Assembly (NCBI GenBank): GCA_028687645.1
Contig: JAQTZQ010000001.1
Span: 1 to 64,000 of the forward strand
Direction: 5' to 3'
Origin: Rhodocyclaceae bacterium
Lineage (GTDB): Bacteria; Pseudomonadota; Gammaproteobacteria; Burkholderiales; Rhodocyclaceae
DNA: 64,000 nt
Positions 8,701-18,500 of this stretch are shown here, piece by piece. The position numbers were made by a program, and so were the translations under genes. Below the pieces are notes generated by a model, which saw only the letters and a program-made list of their open reading frames with translations, was not told where the DNA came from and made no database searches. Positions within the stretch are counted from its first letter, which is position 1. Each line of letters opens with the position of its first letter.

Positions 8701-8987
8701 CCAAGCGCCTGATGGACTGGCTTAAACGGGTCAGTTTGGGAAGAGGCTTGCCGGATAGCGCAGCCATTGACCGATTCGACCAGCGGACGGGTTGCGGTGA
8801 AGACATGCAGCAGGTTCAAAAGCAGCTCGCAGCAGCCGTCGCGTCTATTGTCGGAAAAAGTGAAGAACGCGCCGTTGCCAGCCTATTTTCAACGGGTGGC
8901 ACCCATGCTATGAAGGGCGAATTTGCGGGCAGTAACGATTTTGAAGTAGTCGCCTACATGGTTATCTTGCCGGATGTAGGGGCGTGA
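5793..8987 (+). CDS. SNF2-family helicase with degenerate PLD-like N-terminal domain
   Basis: A 1064-residue protein. The N-terminal 200 residues include VVMGSFALTTDGLG, which looks like a worn HKD/phospholipase-D repeat. The superfamily 2 motor follows: Walker A DSVGLGKT (about 254), motif II DESHNF (about 342), motif III LSATPVNNR (about 378), motif V ATDCISEGQNLQD (about 762) and motif VI QRFGRIDRIGS (about 790). The family is the large PLD/SNF2 helicases of restriction and defence islands, which translocate on DNA. It overlaps the upstream regulator by four bases and the downstream DUF4391 gene by four bases (GTGA). Its likely role is as the ATP-driven motor of the multi-gene system that follows. 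Confidence 0.9.
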   Translation: MRLLKNSGADRVIDLLLPKLDHECQFDVVTPGFSLFAFANMQGKLNDLKKSHLVLPAMESDLGFLGGEADRAARNKLEARWLAKRCANWIREKAEIRLAHGGVPQGVAVIRNEVGNAQQVVMGSFALTTDGLGITPGNPLNLIQASDTEDEAAMLSQWFDMQWNSLPPNAASKVAFLDALDGLSANCDPFSIYTLMLHHLFRDAGDEMDEERIVKSATGIRNTLVWKKLYKFQRDGVVGAIDKLSRFGGCIIADSVGLGKTFEALAVIKYHELRNDRVLVLCPKRLRDNWTLYKSNDKRNVLAADRLNYDVLNHTDLSRDAGTSGDIDLNHVNWGNYDLVVIDESHNFRNKATHKGRESRYDRLMRRIIKEGVKTRVLMLSATPVNNRLADLRNQIAFATEGDDTALVEHGIASIEGTTRKAQAQFNRWLSLDDTEKTPTKLIEMLGFDYFSLLDHLTIARSRKHIQKYYGIAETGRFPDRLPPINIKPDVDKSGEFRSIRDINLEIRRLNLASYAPLRYVLPHKQAAYDAKYSTQVRGGEGFFRQVDREESLIHLLRVNVLKRMESAVSSFTLTVHRQLKDVETTLARIEAHDSEFEELDIADVDIDDSAFESLLVGRKVKVLLGDVDLIRWKQDLIEDRNRLAALYAAAKQVNAARDAKLIALREVIAHKCQQPSNPGNRKIIIFTAFADTAKYLYEQLSGWAKAELGIESALVTGSGGNQTSLPGLRKDLASILTSFSPRSKERPAELAQEGELDLLIATDCISEGQNLQDCDWLVNYDIHWNPVRIIQRFGRIDRIGSPNQCIQLVNFWPNMELDEYIKLEQRVSGRMVLLDISATGEENLIEQQSGNPMNDLEYRRKQLLKLQDTVIDLEDLSSGVSITDLTLTDFRIDLAQYLKAHPGKLESLPLGACAVTTTMDADITPGVIFCLRAEGEAAQKVAEAGYPLAPHYLVHVGEDGAVQLPYTQAKRLMDWLKRVSLGRGLPDSAAIDRFDQRTGCGEDMQQVQKQLAAAVASIVGKSEERAVASLFSTGGTHAMKGEFAGSNDFEVVAYMVILPDVGA

Positions 8988-9769
8988 GTGCTCCGCTCGA
9001 TGCGTCTCGTATCGTGGCTGCGCTCGATTTACCGAGCAATGCCACGGTCAACCAGCGCGTACCCAAGAAAATGCTGGTCGAAAATGGCGCTCAAACAGCC
9101 AGCGACAAGCGTTACATCAACGATGGCATTGAGGAAATTCAATGGCTGGCTGCATTAAAGCCAGGCACCGTGGGAATTCCAGCCTATCAGGATGCTGTGC
9201 GTGATTACCTTGAAATTGCCGTTATCAGCATCAAGGTGCGCCCCGACGCCAAGGCTGAGCGGATCGCTGAACTGGTGCATCGTGCTATCCCCTATCCGGT
9301 GTTCCTAATCCTACAAGCTGCCGATAACGTCAGTATCTCCCTGGTGCACAAACGCTGGGCGCAAAACGAAGCTGGCAAAATGGTGCTGGATGGTGATCTC
9401 CTTGGCATCACATTGTTGTCAGCTAGCCAAATCGAAGCGGAACAGCAATTTGTTCAGGCACTGTCGTTGAGCAAACAGCCACGCAGCTCATTGCATGATT
9501 TGTATCAAGGTTGGCTGGATACCATGCTGGCGTTGGAAACCGCCTACCTCACCGGCAGCTTCGTGCCTTCCCTGAGTCGTGAGCAGGTCGTTGAACGGCA
9601 CCAGACCATGCTCGGCATCAAACGCTTGCAAGCTGAAATCGTCAAGCTTCGTGCTGCTGCCGTAAAAGATAAGCAATTGGCTCGACAGGTAGAGCTGAAT
9701 ATTGAAATCAAACGCCTCGAAAAAAGCGAAGCTTCCGCTTTGGCCTTATTGTGTCTGGAGAAAACGTGA
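8984..9769 (+). CDS. DUF4391 domain protein
   Basis: A 261-residue protein. The N-terminal two thirds (KRYINDGIEEIQWLAALKPGT, then EIAVISIKVR and RIAELVHRAIPYPVFLI) match DUF4391. That family is repeatedly found between a SNF2/PLD helicase and a type III-like methylase. The C-terminal 60 residues are a predicted coiled coil (LQAEIVKLRAAAVKDKQ). Translation starts at a GTG overlapping the helicase stop, so synthesis is coupled. No catalytic motif is evident. By inference it is an adaptor that joins the helicase to the methylase or nuclease. Confidence 0.85.
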   Translation: MSAPLDASRIVAALDLPSNATVNQRVPKKMLVENGAQTASDKRYINDGIEEIQWLAALKPGTVGIPAYQDAVRDYLEIAVISIKVRPDAKAERIAELVHRAIPYPVFLILQAADNVSISLVHKRWAQNEAGKMVLDGDLLGITLLSASQIEAEQQFVQALSLSKQPRSSLHDLYQGWLDTMLALETAYLTGSFVPSLSREQVVERHQTMLGIKRLQAEIVKLRAAAVKDKQLARQVELNIEIKRLEKSEASALALLCLEKT

Positions 9770-11718
9770 AAATATCAACCATCCTCGATCACATCGACAG
9801 TGGACATATGGCGTTGCCTGAATTCCAACGCGGCTATGTCTGGAACAGTGACCAAGTTCGCGGTTTATTCGACTCGCTCTATCGTCGGCATCCGGTAGGG
9901 GGCTTACTTGTTTGGGCAACCGAAGCCAAAACTGCGGCGCACCGAGGTGATGGCCCCCTAGTGGCGGGTATCGTCAAGTTATTGCTGGATGGTCAGCAGC
10001 GTATGACCTCACTCTATGGCGTAGTGCGTGGCAAGCCGCCGAAATTCTTCGATGGCAACGCTAAAGCGTTTACTGGCCTGCATTTTCACCTTGAAACAGA
10101 AGTTTTTGCCTTCTATCAACCCCTCAAAATGCAGGGTGACCCATTGTGGATCGATGTGAGTGCCTTGATGAAGGCGGGTACTGCTGGATTGGGAGGCTTC
10201 GTGACACTCCTTGCTGCACAACCAGCCTTGGCGACCAAAACTGGCGACTACGTAGGTCGTTTGAGCCGTCTATTGGGCATGACGGATATCGAGTTACACA
10301 TTGAAGAAGTGACCGGCGCTGACAAATCCCTGGATGTTGTGGTCGACATCTTTAATCGGGTAAATAGTGGTGGAACCAAGCTTTCCAAAGGTGATTTGGC
10401 TCTAGCAAAGATTTGCGCCGACTGGCCTCAAGCGCGGGATCAAATGAAAGGCAAGCTCAAAATATGGGCACATGCCGATTATCACTTCAACCTCGACTGG
10501 TTATTACGTTCACTCAATACCGTGCTGACGGGTGAAGCCAAGTTCAGCCACTTGGATGACAAAACCGCCGACGACATTCAAGAGGGTTTAAAGCGAGCCA
10601 CCAAAGCCATTGATACCAGCCTCAATCTAATCGGCGGGCGGCTGGGGCTCGATCACGACCAAGTGCTATTCGGTCGTTTTGCTATTCCGGTCATGGTGCG
10701 TTTTCTTGACCAGAACAAGGGGCAGCTTGATGAAAAGCAGCGCGACAAACTGCTGTTCTGGTTCGCTCAAGCGGGTATGTGGGGCCGTTTCTCCGGATCA
10801 ACCGAATCAATCATCGACCAGGACTTGGCTGTTCTCGAAGGGCCGGATGGCGGTTTGGAAAAACTGTTGGAGCAGCTTCGACTTTGGCATGGTGGCCTAC
10901 GCATTGAACCAGGACACTTCACCGGCTGGAGCCTGGGAGCACGTTTTTACCCAGTCCTTTATATGCTGACGCGCATGGGTAGTGCAAAGGATTGGGGAAC
11001 CGGCATCGAACTCAAGGCCAACTTACTCGGCAAAATGAGCAAGTTGGAAGTGCATCACATCTTCCCGAAGGCGCAACTCTACAAACTCAAACATAATCGT
11101 GCAGAGGTCAATGCACTGGCGAATTTCTGCTTTCAGACCAAACAAACCAATCTGGAAATCAGCGACCGTTTGCCAGAAGAGTATTTCCCAAGCTTTGAAT
11201 CTCGACATCCCGGTGCGCTGGCTTCGCAATGGATTCCCATGGATGAGCAGCTATGGAAAATGAAAAATTACCGGGAGTTTCTGGAGGCACGAAAAGAGCT
11301 ATTGGCCGCCGAAGGCAACATGCGAATGGCAGAGCTGTTGCATGGTGACACGAAGTGGCTTGAAGGACCGAGTACTAAACCAGCACCTGCATTGATTGTC
11401 GTTGGTGGCATTACCAGTGAAGCAGAGGAAGATGAACTGGCAACACTTAATGATTGGGTCGAAGCACAAGGCTTGCCGCGTGGCATCATCGGCTTTGATT
11501 TCGCCGACCCGGCAACCGGAGAGCAGCAAGCTATCTTTGATCTGGCATGGCCGAACGGGATTCAGGAGGAACTGACGGCACCTGTAGCCGTCCTTCTCAA
11601 CGAAACCGTTGAAACCATTTCACTGGCAAGTGGTGCAGGTTATCGCTGCTTCACCGCAGCCTCAGCTTTCCAAGAATATATCCAGCGGGAAATACTCTCG
11701 CTTGAATTACAAGATTGA
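9766..11718 (+). CDS. DUF262/HNH (GmrSD-like) protein
   Basis: A 650-residue protein. The N-terminus (KISTILDHIDSGHMALPEFQRGYVWN...LLDGQQRMTSLYG, about residues 1-80) is the ParB/Srx-like DUF262 nucleotidase domain, including the DGQQR signature. The C-terminal part has LEVHHIFPKAQLY (about 425-437), the HNH/DUF1524-like nuclease core. The two-domain plan equals that of GmrS-GmrD fusions, which cut modified phage DNA. The preferred start is GTG 9766, overlapping the upstream stop as GTGA with GGAG upstream. Its place inside the operon is unusual: a modification-dependent nuclease module is embedded in a methylation-based system. Confidence 0.88.
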   Translation: MKISTILDHIDSGHMALPEFQRGYVWNSDQVRGLFDSLYRRHPVGGLLVWATEAKTAAHRGDGPLVAGIVKLLLDGQQRMTSLYGVVRGKPPKFFDGNAKAFTGLHFHLETEVFAFYQPLKMQGDPLWIDVSALMKAGTAGLGGFVTLLAAQPALATKTGDYVGRLSRLLGMTDIELHIEEVTGADKSLDVVVDIFNRVNSGGTKLSKGDLALAKICADWPQARDQMKGKLKIWAHADYHFNLDWLLRSLNTVLTGEAKFSHLDDKTADDIQEGLKRATKAIDTSLNLIGGRLGLDHDQVLFGRFAIPVMVRFLDQNKGQLDEKQRDKLLFWFAQAGMWGRFSGSTESIIDQDLAVLEGPDGGLEKLLEQLRLWHGGLRIEPGHFTGWSLGARFYPVLYMLTRMGSAKDWGTGIELKANLLGKMSKLEVHHIFPKAQLYKLKHNRAEVNALANFCFQTKQTNLEISDRLPEEYFPSFESRHPGALASQWIPMDEQLWKMKNYREFLEARKELLAAEGNMRMAELLHGDTKWLEGPSTKPAPALIVVGGITSEAEEDELATLNDWVEAQGLPRGIIGFDFADPATGEQQAIFDLAWPNGIQEELTAPVAVLLNETVETISLASGAGYRCFTAASAFQEYIQREILSLELQD

Positions 11719-11736
11719 TTTGACCGATTGAACGCC

Positions 11737-13728
11737 ATGCAAAAAATAGAAGCTATCAGCCCGGAAGCCCAATCCGCCGACATCGTGGCTGGCAACATTG
11801 CTCAGCTCAAAGCTTTGTTCCCGGAACTGGTTAGCGAAGGGGCTGGGGGTATTACTACGGTCAACGTCGATATATTGAAAGAATTGGTTGGCGACAAGAC
11901 CGTTACCGATGTCGATGAAAAGTACGGACTCAATTGGCATGGCAAGCGGAAAGCCCGGCAATTGGCTCTGACGCCAAGCACCGGCACCTTGCGTCCCTGC
12001 CCGGAGGAGAGCGTCGATTGGGAAGCGACTCAGAACCTGATGATCGAGGGCGACAACCTAGAAGTGCTGAAGCTGCTGCAGAAGAGTTACGGCAACAATG
12101 GAGGACAGGTCAAACTGATCTACATTGACCCGCCTTACAACACCGGCAAAGACTTTGTTTATCCTGATAATTTTCAGGACAACATCAAAAACTATTTGGA
12201 ATTGACTGGGCAGGTTGAGGGTGGAGCAAAGATAACGACCAATACAGAAGCGAGCGGTCGATTCCATACCGATTGGTTGAACATGATGTATCCGCGCTTG
12301 CGTTTAGCGAAGTCGCTATTGCATCCGCAGGGAGCCATCATGGTTTCGTGTGATGATAATGAATTGCCGCGACTGATTTTGTTGTTGGATGAGGTTTTTG
12401 GCGAGGAAAATTTTGTCGGACAAATCGTATGGCAACGCTCTAAAAAAGGTGATGCGAAGCTAATCGCCACCACTCATGAATACATTGTTTGTTACGTTAA
12501 AGACAAGGGAGCCGTACTGGAGCAGGGCGTCTGGCGTCGCCCTAAAGAAGGGGCTGATGAAGTATTGGCAAAATACCAAGAGTTAAAAACCTCTTTGTCA
12601 GGCAACCACGAGGCGATAAGAACAGCGATGATGGACTGGTACAGAAGCTTGCCAGAGGGTGATCCCAAGAAATCGCACAAGCATTACAACTGGTCAGATG
12701 ATCGTGGCTTGTACTTTGCGGCTGACTTTGCTGGCCCTGATGATGGCCGCGAATCACGCCCTCGCCATGACATTTTCCACCCCGTTACAAATCAGCCGTG
12801 TAAAAAGCCGTCCACTGGCTGGCGGTGGGACGAAGAAAAAACCAATTGGGCTTTGGCGCAAACTCCACCTCGCATTCATTTTGGGCCGGATGAGACAACC
12901 ATTCCCACTCGCAAAAGCTATCTTTTTGAAATCGACAGAGAACCCTACTCGTCCGTTTTTTACCGAGATGGTCGATCTGCAACTTTGGAAGTTGAAGATT
13001 TAGTGGGTAAAGGGTGGTTCCAGTTCCCTAAGAACACAGATGTCCTCTCAGAACTGATTGAACTAATCACTAAACCTGATGACATTATTCTGGATTTCTT
13101 TGCCGGGTCTGGCAGCACGGGACATGCTGTTATGAAAGTAAATTCAGCCCATCAAACTAAGAGACGCTTCATCCTCGTTCAACTTCCGGAGCCAACTGGT
13201 AAGGAGCCGTACAAGAGCATTTGCGACATCACCAAGCAGCGGCTACGTAAAGCTGGCGACAAGATTGCAACTTCTGCTGGTTTAATGAAGCCTGATTTAG
13301 GCTTTCGCGTTTTCAAGCTCGAAACGTCCAATATCCGCGCCTGGAACCCCAAGACCAACGACCTCAAAACATCGCTGTTCGACCACCTCGATCATCTCGA
13401 AGCTGACCGCACTAGCGACGACATCCTGTACGAAATCTTGCTCAAGCTTGGTTTGGACCTCTGTATTCCCATTGAGAAGCGCGAAATCGCGGGCAAGCAG
13501 GTCAATAGTGTTGGCGTGGGTGTGCTGATGGCCTGTCTTAATGAAAGCATAAAGATGGTAGAGGTGGAAGCTCTGGCGCTGGGCATGGTCGCCTGGCGTG
13601 AGGAACAGGGAACGGTCGGTGACACCACGACGGTATTCCGAGATAGCGCCTTCGAGAACGATGTTGCCAAGAGCAACCTGGCAGCTATCCTCGAACAGCA
13701 TGGTATCAAGCAAGTGCGGAGCTTGTAA
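11737..13728 (+). CDS. type III-like DNA methyltransferase (Mod), beta-class
   Basis: A 663-residue N6-adenine or N4-cytosine methyltransferase. Catalytic motif IV IDPPYNTGKDF (about 130) precedes SAM-binding motif I DFFAGSGSTGHAV (about 452), the beta-class order of Mod subunits. The region between (residues 200-430) would hold target recognition. The C-terminal segment (SNIRAWNPKTNDL...) is typical of type III Mod proteins. The start is ATG 11737 rather than TTG 11728; no strong ribosome binding site is visible, so coupling to the upstream gene is likely. It protects host DNA and, with Res (15571..18657), would give type III-style restriction. Confidence 0.92.
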   Translation: MQKIEAISPEAQSADIVAGNIAQLKALFPELVSEGAGGITTVNVDILKELVGDKTVTDVDEKYGLNWHGKRKARQLALTPSTGTLRPCPEESVDWEATQNLMIEGDNLEVLKLLQKSYGNNGGQVKLIYIDPPYNTGKDFVYPDNFQDNIKNYLELTGQVEGGAKITTNTEASGRFHTDWLNMMYPRLRLAKSLLHPQGAIMVSCDDNELPRLILLLDEVFGEENFVGQIVWQRSKKGDAKLIATTHEYIVCYVKDKGAVLEQGVWRRPKEGADEVLAKYQELKTSLSGNHEAIRTAMMDWYRSLPEGDPKKSHKHYNWSDDRGLYFAADFAGPDDGRESRPRHDIFHPVTNQPCKKPSTGWRWDEEKTNWALAQTPPRIHFGPDETTIPTRKSYLFEIDREPYSSVFYRDGRSATLEVEDLVGKGWFQFPKNTDVLSELIELITKPDDIILDFFAGSGSTGHAVMKVNSAHQTKRRFILVQLPEPTGKEPYKSICDITKQRLRKAGDKIATSAGLMKPDLGFRVFKLETSNIRAWNPKTNDLKTSLFDHLDHLEADRTSDDILYEILLKLGLDLCIPIEKREIAGKQVNSVGVGVLMACLNESIKMVEVEALALGMVAWREEQGTVGDTTTVFRDSAFENDVAKSNLAAILEQHGIKQVRSL

Positions 13729-13730
13729 GC

Positions 13731-15467
13731 ATGGAAAACGAAAGCCTCCTTGAACTGCTGGAACGATTACGCAGCCGTAGCCATGAAGGGATTGCTGTTG
13801 AGTTCAAGTCCAACCTGAATGATCCGGCAGAAATCGGCCAGTACATTTCGGCACTTGCCAATTCAGCGGCTTTGGAAGGGGAAAGTCGTGCCTGGGTGGT
13901 CTGGGGGGTTGTGGATGTCACGCATGAGGTCATCGGTACGAGCTTTGACCCATTTGCCGCCAAGGTGGAGGGCAACCAGAGCTTGATTATGTGGTTGCAG
14001 CGGATGACGACGCCGAAGGCTGATTTCAGCTTTCATCAGGCGGAGCATTCTGTGGGTAGCGTTGTGATGCTGGAAATCCATCCGGCTCGTACTGCACCGG
14101 TTGCCTTTCAGAATATCCGCTACATCCGTATCGACAGCCACAAGACCAAGCTGGGCGAACATTCCGACAAGGAGGCCCGGCTTTGGGAAGTGCTCGGCCA
14201 GAAGGCAGACTGGTCGGGTGAATTAGTGGCTGGTGCAAGTCTTGATGACCTTGCGCCGGAAGCGATTGAGATGGCTCGCAAGCGGTTCATCGAATATCTG
14301 GTGAAGAGCGAGCGTGATGCTGAGCGTCATGAGCAGATTCGTCACGAAGCAGCGGGCTGGGATGTTCCGACTTTGCTGAACAAGGCGAAGCTGACAAAGC
14401 AGGGACGAGTGACGCGCTCGGCCTTGCTGTTACTGGGCAAGGATGAGTCCGCTCATTTCCTGGCTCCGGCTGATACCAAGATTAGTTGGGTCTTGCGCGA
14501 TGCGAACAATACGACGAAAAGCAGCCAGCATTTCAGTCTGCCGCTACTGCTATCGACCGATAAGGTGTTTTCCTACATTCGCAACGTCACTATCGAGCAC
14601 ATGCCCGATGGCACTTTGTTCCCGACGGCGATCCAGCAATACGACCCTTGGGTGATTCGTGAGGCGCTGCATAACTGCATTGCTCACCAGGACTACCAGC
14701 TTGGAGGCAAAATCAATCTTGTGGAGCATCCTGACCGCCTCGTTTTCTCGAACCTCGGCCAGTTTATCCCGCCAAGCGTTGAGTGGATGCTTGAGCATCA
14801 GTCGCCGCCCGAGCACTACCGTAACCAGTGGCTGATTGACGGGATGATCCGCTTGCGGATGATTGACCAGGTGGGCAGCGGTATTCGCCGGATGTTCCAG
14901 ACCCAGCGCGACCGTTTCTTCCCTTTGCCGGATTACCGTATCGACGAAAACGAACTGGGTAAGCCACGTGTGGAGGTAACGTTGCCCGGTCAAATCCTTG
15001 ACCCGAAATACACCCTAGTATTGATGAAGCGGGATGATCTTGACCTTCGTCAGGTGCTGCTGCTGGACAGTGTTCAGAAGCGGCGCGTCATCTCACAAGA
15101 GGCAGTCAAGGAACTGAAGGGGCTGAAGCTGATCGAGGGGCGTTCGCCGAACTTCTTTGTTTCCTCCAAAGTGGCGGAATGGACTAATCAAAAGGCACAC
15201 TACATTCTTACTCGGGGTTTGGATGACAAGTACTACCAGCAGCTTGTTTTGCAGTATTTGGGCGAATACAAACGCGCCTTACGCAGAGATCTGGATGGAT
15301 TCCTGACAACCAAGTTGCCGGATGTGCTGGATGCCGCTCAGAAACAGCACAAGATAAAGAACCTCCTACAGGCCATGCGTCGGCAAGGGCTGATACATCC
15401 TGAGGGGCCTCGCTCGTCTGCTGTCTGGAAACTCGGAGCCGAGCCTGTCTTGGATAAGGCTAACTAG
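13731..15467 (+). CDS. AlbA_2/Schlafen-type ATP-binding transcriptional regulator-like protein
   Basis: A 578-residue protein. Residues about 15-140 (GIAVEFKSNLNDPAEIGQYI, ALANSAALEG, WVVWGVVD) form the AlbA_2 (Schlafen AAA_4) domain. A central part holds HNCIAHQDYQLGGKINL and FSNLGQFIPPSVEW, the degenerate HATPase-like C-terminal domain seen in these proteins, and winged-helix sequence closes the chain. The ATG is two bases after the Mod stop. Relatives act as DNA/RNA-binding regulators or nucleases in defence islands. Which applies here is not visible from the sequence. Confidence 0.82.
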   Translation: MENESLLELLERLRSRSHEGIAVEFKSNLNDPAEIGQYISALANSAALEGESRAWVVWGVVDVTHEVIGTSFDPFAAKVEGNQSLIMWLQRMTTPKADFSFHQAEHSVGSVVMLEIHPARTAPVAFQNIRYIRIDSHKTKLGEHSDKEARLWEVLGQKADWSGELVAGASLDDLAPEAIEMARKRFIEYLVKSERDAERHEQIRHEAAGWDVPTLLNKAKLTKQGRVTRSALLLLGKDESAHFLAPADTKISWVLRDANNTTKSSQHFSLPLLLSTDKVFSYIRNVTIEHMPDGTLFPTAIQQYDPWVIREALHNCIAHQDYQLGGKINLVEHPDRLVFSNLGQFIPPSVEWMLEHQSPPEHYRNQWLIDGMIRLRMIDQVGSGIRRMFQTQRDRFFPLPDYRIDENELGKPRVEVTLPGQILDPKYTLVLMKRDDLDLRQVLLLDSVQKRRVISQEAVKELKGLKLIEGRSPNFFVSSKVAEWTNQKAHYILTRGLDDKYYQQLVLQYLGEYKRALRRDLDGFLTTKLPDVLDAAQKQHKIKNLLQAMRRQGLIHPEGPRSSAVWKLGAEPVLDKAN

Positions 15468-15570
15468 GCCTTGGTTTTAGCCAAGAGTTTAGACAAGAAT
15501 TTTCGTAACCAATTGATTTATATGTTGTCTAGGATTGGCTTCAGAAGTTGAGATTAGACAAGGACGCTGC

Positions 15571-18500
15571 ATGAAACTGCATTTTGAATCTGATTTGCCC
15601 TACCAAATCGAAGCCATCGAGGCCGTCTGTGACCTATTCCGGGGCCAGGAAGTATGTCGCTCCGTTTTTACGGTTACGGCTCAAGCCTTGGGTAGCTCTG
15701 ACACTCAGCAAAGTTTTGAAGGCAAGCAATTCACCGAAAGCGGCGGTATCGGCAATGCCCTGCACCTGATCGTCGACGAGGAATTGAACGAGAACCTGCA
15801 ACAGGTTCAGCTTCGCAATGGCCTTCCGCCTTCTTTGCCGTTGGAATCCAAGCAGCCACTCGATTTCACGGTGGAGATGGAAACTGGCACGGGTAAGACC
15901 TACGTCTACCTGCGGAGTGTGTTCGAGTTGAACCAGCGGTATGGCTTCACCAAGTTCGTGGTAGTTGTGCCGTCAGTGGCGATCAAGGAAGGCGTGAACA
16001 AGACGCTACAGATCACCCGCGAGCATTTCGAGGGGCTATACCCCAGCGCAAAGGGCTACGAGTTCTTTCAGTACGACTCCGAAAAGCTCGGTCAGGTCCG
16101 CAACTTTGCAACCAGCCCGAATATTCAGATCATGGTCATCACTGTCGGGGCGATCAACAAGTTTGGCGACGAAGCGGCTGCACAAGCGGAAGAGTCCGAC
16201 GAGAGTAAGCGCCGCGAGAAGTCCAAGAACAAGATGTACCGGGCCAGCGAGAAAACGGGCGGTGAGCGCCCCATTGACCTTATCCGGCAGACCAGCCCGA
16301 TCCTGATTGTGGATGAGCCGCAAAGCGTTGATGGAGGTATCGACGGCAAGGGCAAGAAGGCGCTGGCACACATGTCGCCGCTTTGCACCCTGCGTTATTC
16401 CGCGACGCACGTGGAAAAGCACAACATGGTGTACCGCCTGGACGCCGTGGATGCTTACGAACAGCGATTGGTGAAGCAGATCGAGGTGGCAGCGGCCACC
16501 GTACAGGGCGGCAATAACAAGCCCTACGTCAAACTGCTGGCGGTCAACAACAAGCGCGGTGTGATTTCGGCCAGCATCGAAGTTGACCGTGAAAACGCGG
16601 CGGGTGTGGTGCGTCGGGACACGATTACGGTTCAGGATGGCTTCGATCTGGAGCAGGAAACTAGACGAGCCTTGTATGCTGATATTCGCATCGGTGAAAT
16701 TCGTGCCGGGAGCGGCAAGAAGAGTAGCGACCAGTTCCTGGAGCTGAAGGTGCCTGGCAATGAGGTGTTTCTGCGTGTAGGCGAGGCTTACGGCGATGTC
16801 GATGCCAACGCCGTGCATCGGGAGATGATTCGTCGCACCATCAAGGAACATCTGGATAAGGAAAAGCGCCTGCGGCCTCTTGGCGTGAAGGTGCTGAGCC
16901 TGTTCTTCATCGACGAGGTGGCAAAGTATCGGCAATACGACGAGCAGGGCAATCAGGTAAAGGGCGAATACGCCACGATCTTCGAGGAAGAATACAAGCG
17001 GTGGGCACGTCACCCCGATTACCAGAGCCTGTTTGGCGAAATCGACCTGGCGATGGCTGCCGATGAGGTGCACAACGGCTATTTCTCAATCGACAAGAAG
17101 AAGGTCGGCGGTAAAACCGTTGAAGTGCTCAAGGACACGAGCGGCACGACGGCTGCCGACGACGATACCTACAACCTCATCATGCGCGACAAGGAAAAGC
17201 TGCTGGGTTTCGAGTCGCCGCTGAAGTTCATCTTCTCGCACTCTGCCCTGAAGGAAGGCTGGGACAACCCGAACGTCTTCCAGATTTGCAATTTCTCGAC
17301 CCGTGAGACCGAGCGTTGGCGTCGGCAAACGATTGGCCGTGGCCTACGTCTTTGCGTCAATCAGAAGGGTGAGCGGCTGCGAGGGTTCGAGATCAACACG
17401 CTGACGGTGATCGCCACCGAAAGCTATGAGCAGTTTGCTGAGAACCTGCAGAAGGATATCGAGAAGGACACAGGGATTCAGTTCGGCGTGGTGCATGACC
17501 ACGAATTTGCCGCGATTCCCGTGACATCGGAGAGTGGAGAGGTTTCGCCCTTTGGTTTCGAGGCTTCCAAAACCTTGTGGGGCCACCTTCAGGCACAGGG
17601 TTACATCAGTGACAAGGGTAAGGTTCAGGATTCGCTGAAAACGGCGTTGAAAACTGGTGATATGCAACTGCCTGCCGAGTTCGAGTCGCAGCGCCATCAG
17701 ATCGTGGCGGTGCTTAAGAAGCTTTCCGGCAAGCTGGAGATCAAAAACGCCGACGACCGCAAACCGATTTCGGTCAGAAAATCGGTCCTACTCAGCCCCG
17801 ACTTCAAGGCCCTGTGGGATCGCATCAAGCACAAGACCACGTATCGCGTTCAATTCGACAACGAAAAGCTGATCGAACGCTGCATCCAGGCGCTGGATGA
17901 TGCCCCGCCAGTTTCCAAGACACGCTTGCAGTGGAAAAAGGCGGGGATGACAATTGGCAAGGCAGGCGTCGATGCCTCGTTGCTGTCAGTGTCGGAACCT
18001 ATCGCTTTGTATGAGGCCGATATTGAATTGCCCGATGTGCTGACGGAATTGCAGGACAGAACCCAACTGACCCGCAAGACGATTGCCCGCATCCTGACCG
18101 AGAGCACCCGGCTGAACGATTTCAAGCGCAATCCCCAGCAGTTCATCGAATTGGCCTCGGACGCGATTAACCGTTGCAAGCGCCTAGCCCTAGTCGATGG
18201 CATCAAATATCAGCGCCTCGGCGACGAGCACTACTACGCGCAGGAGCTATTCGAGTCGGAAGAAGTGTCCGGTTATTTGCAAAATATGGTGCTCAATACC
18301 GAGAGGTCGGTTTACGAGCATGTTGTTTATGACTCGGCAATCGAGCGTGATTTTGCAGAATCCCTGGAGAAGAACGAGGCAGTAAAGGTGTACGCCAAGC
18401 TGCCAGGCTGGTTCAAGGTGCCGACCCCGCTAGGAACATACAACCCCGATTGGGCTGTGTTGGTGACACTAGACGGGCAGGAACGCCTTTACTTTGTCGT

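Noticed and set aside
16036-17073. 345-residue antisense frame inside the res gene
   Set aside because: It runs opposite to well-recognised Res motifs, has no domain I know, and lies wholly inside a conserved gene.
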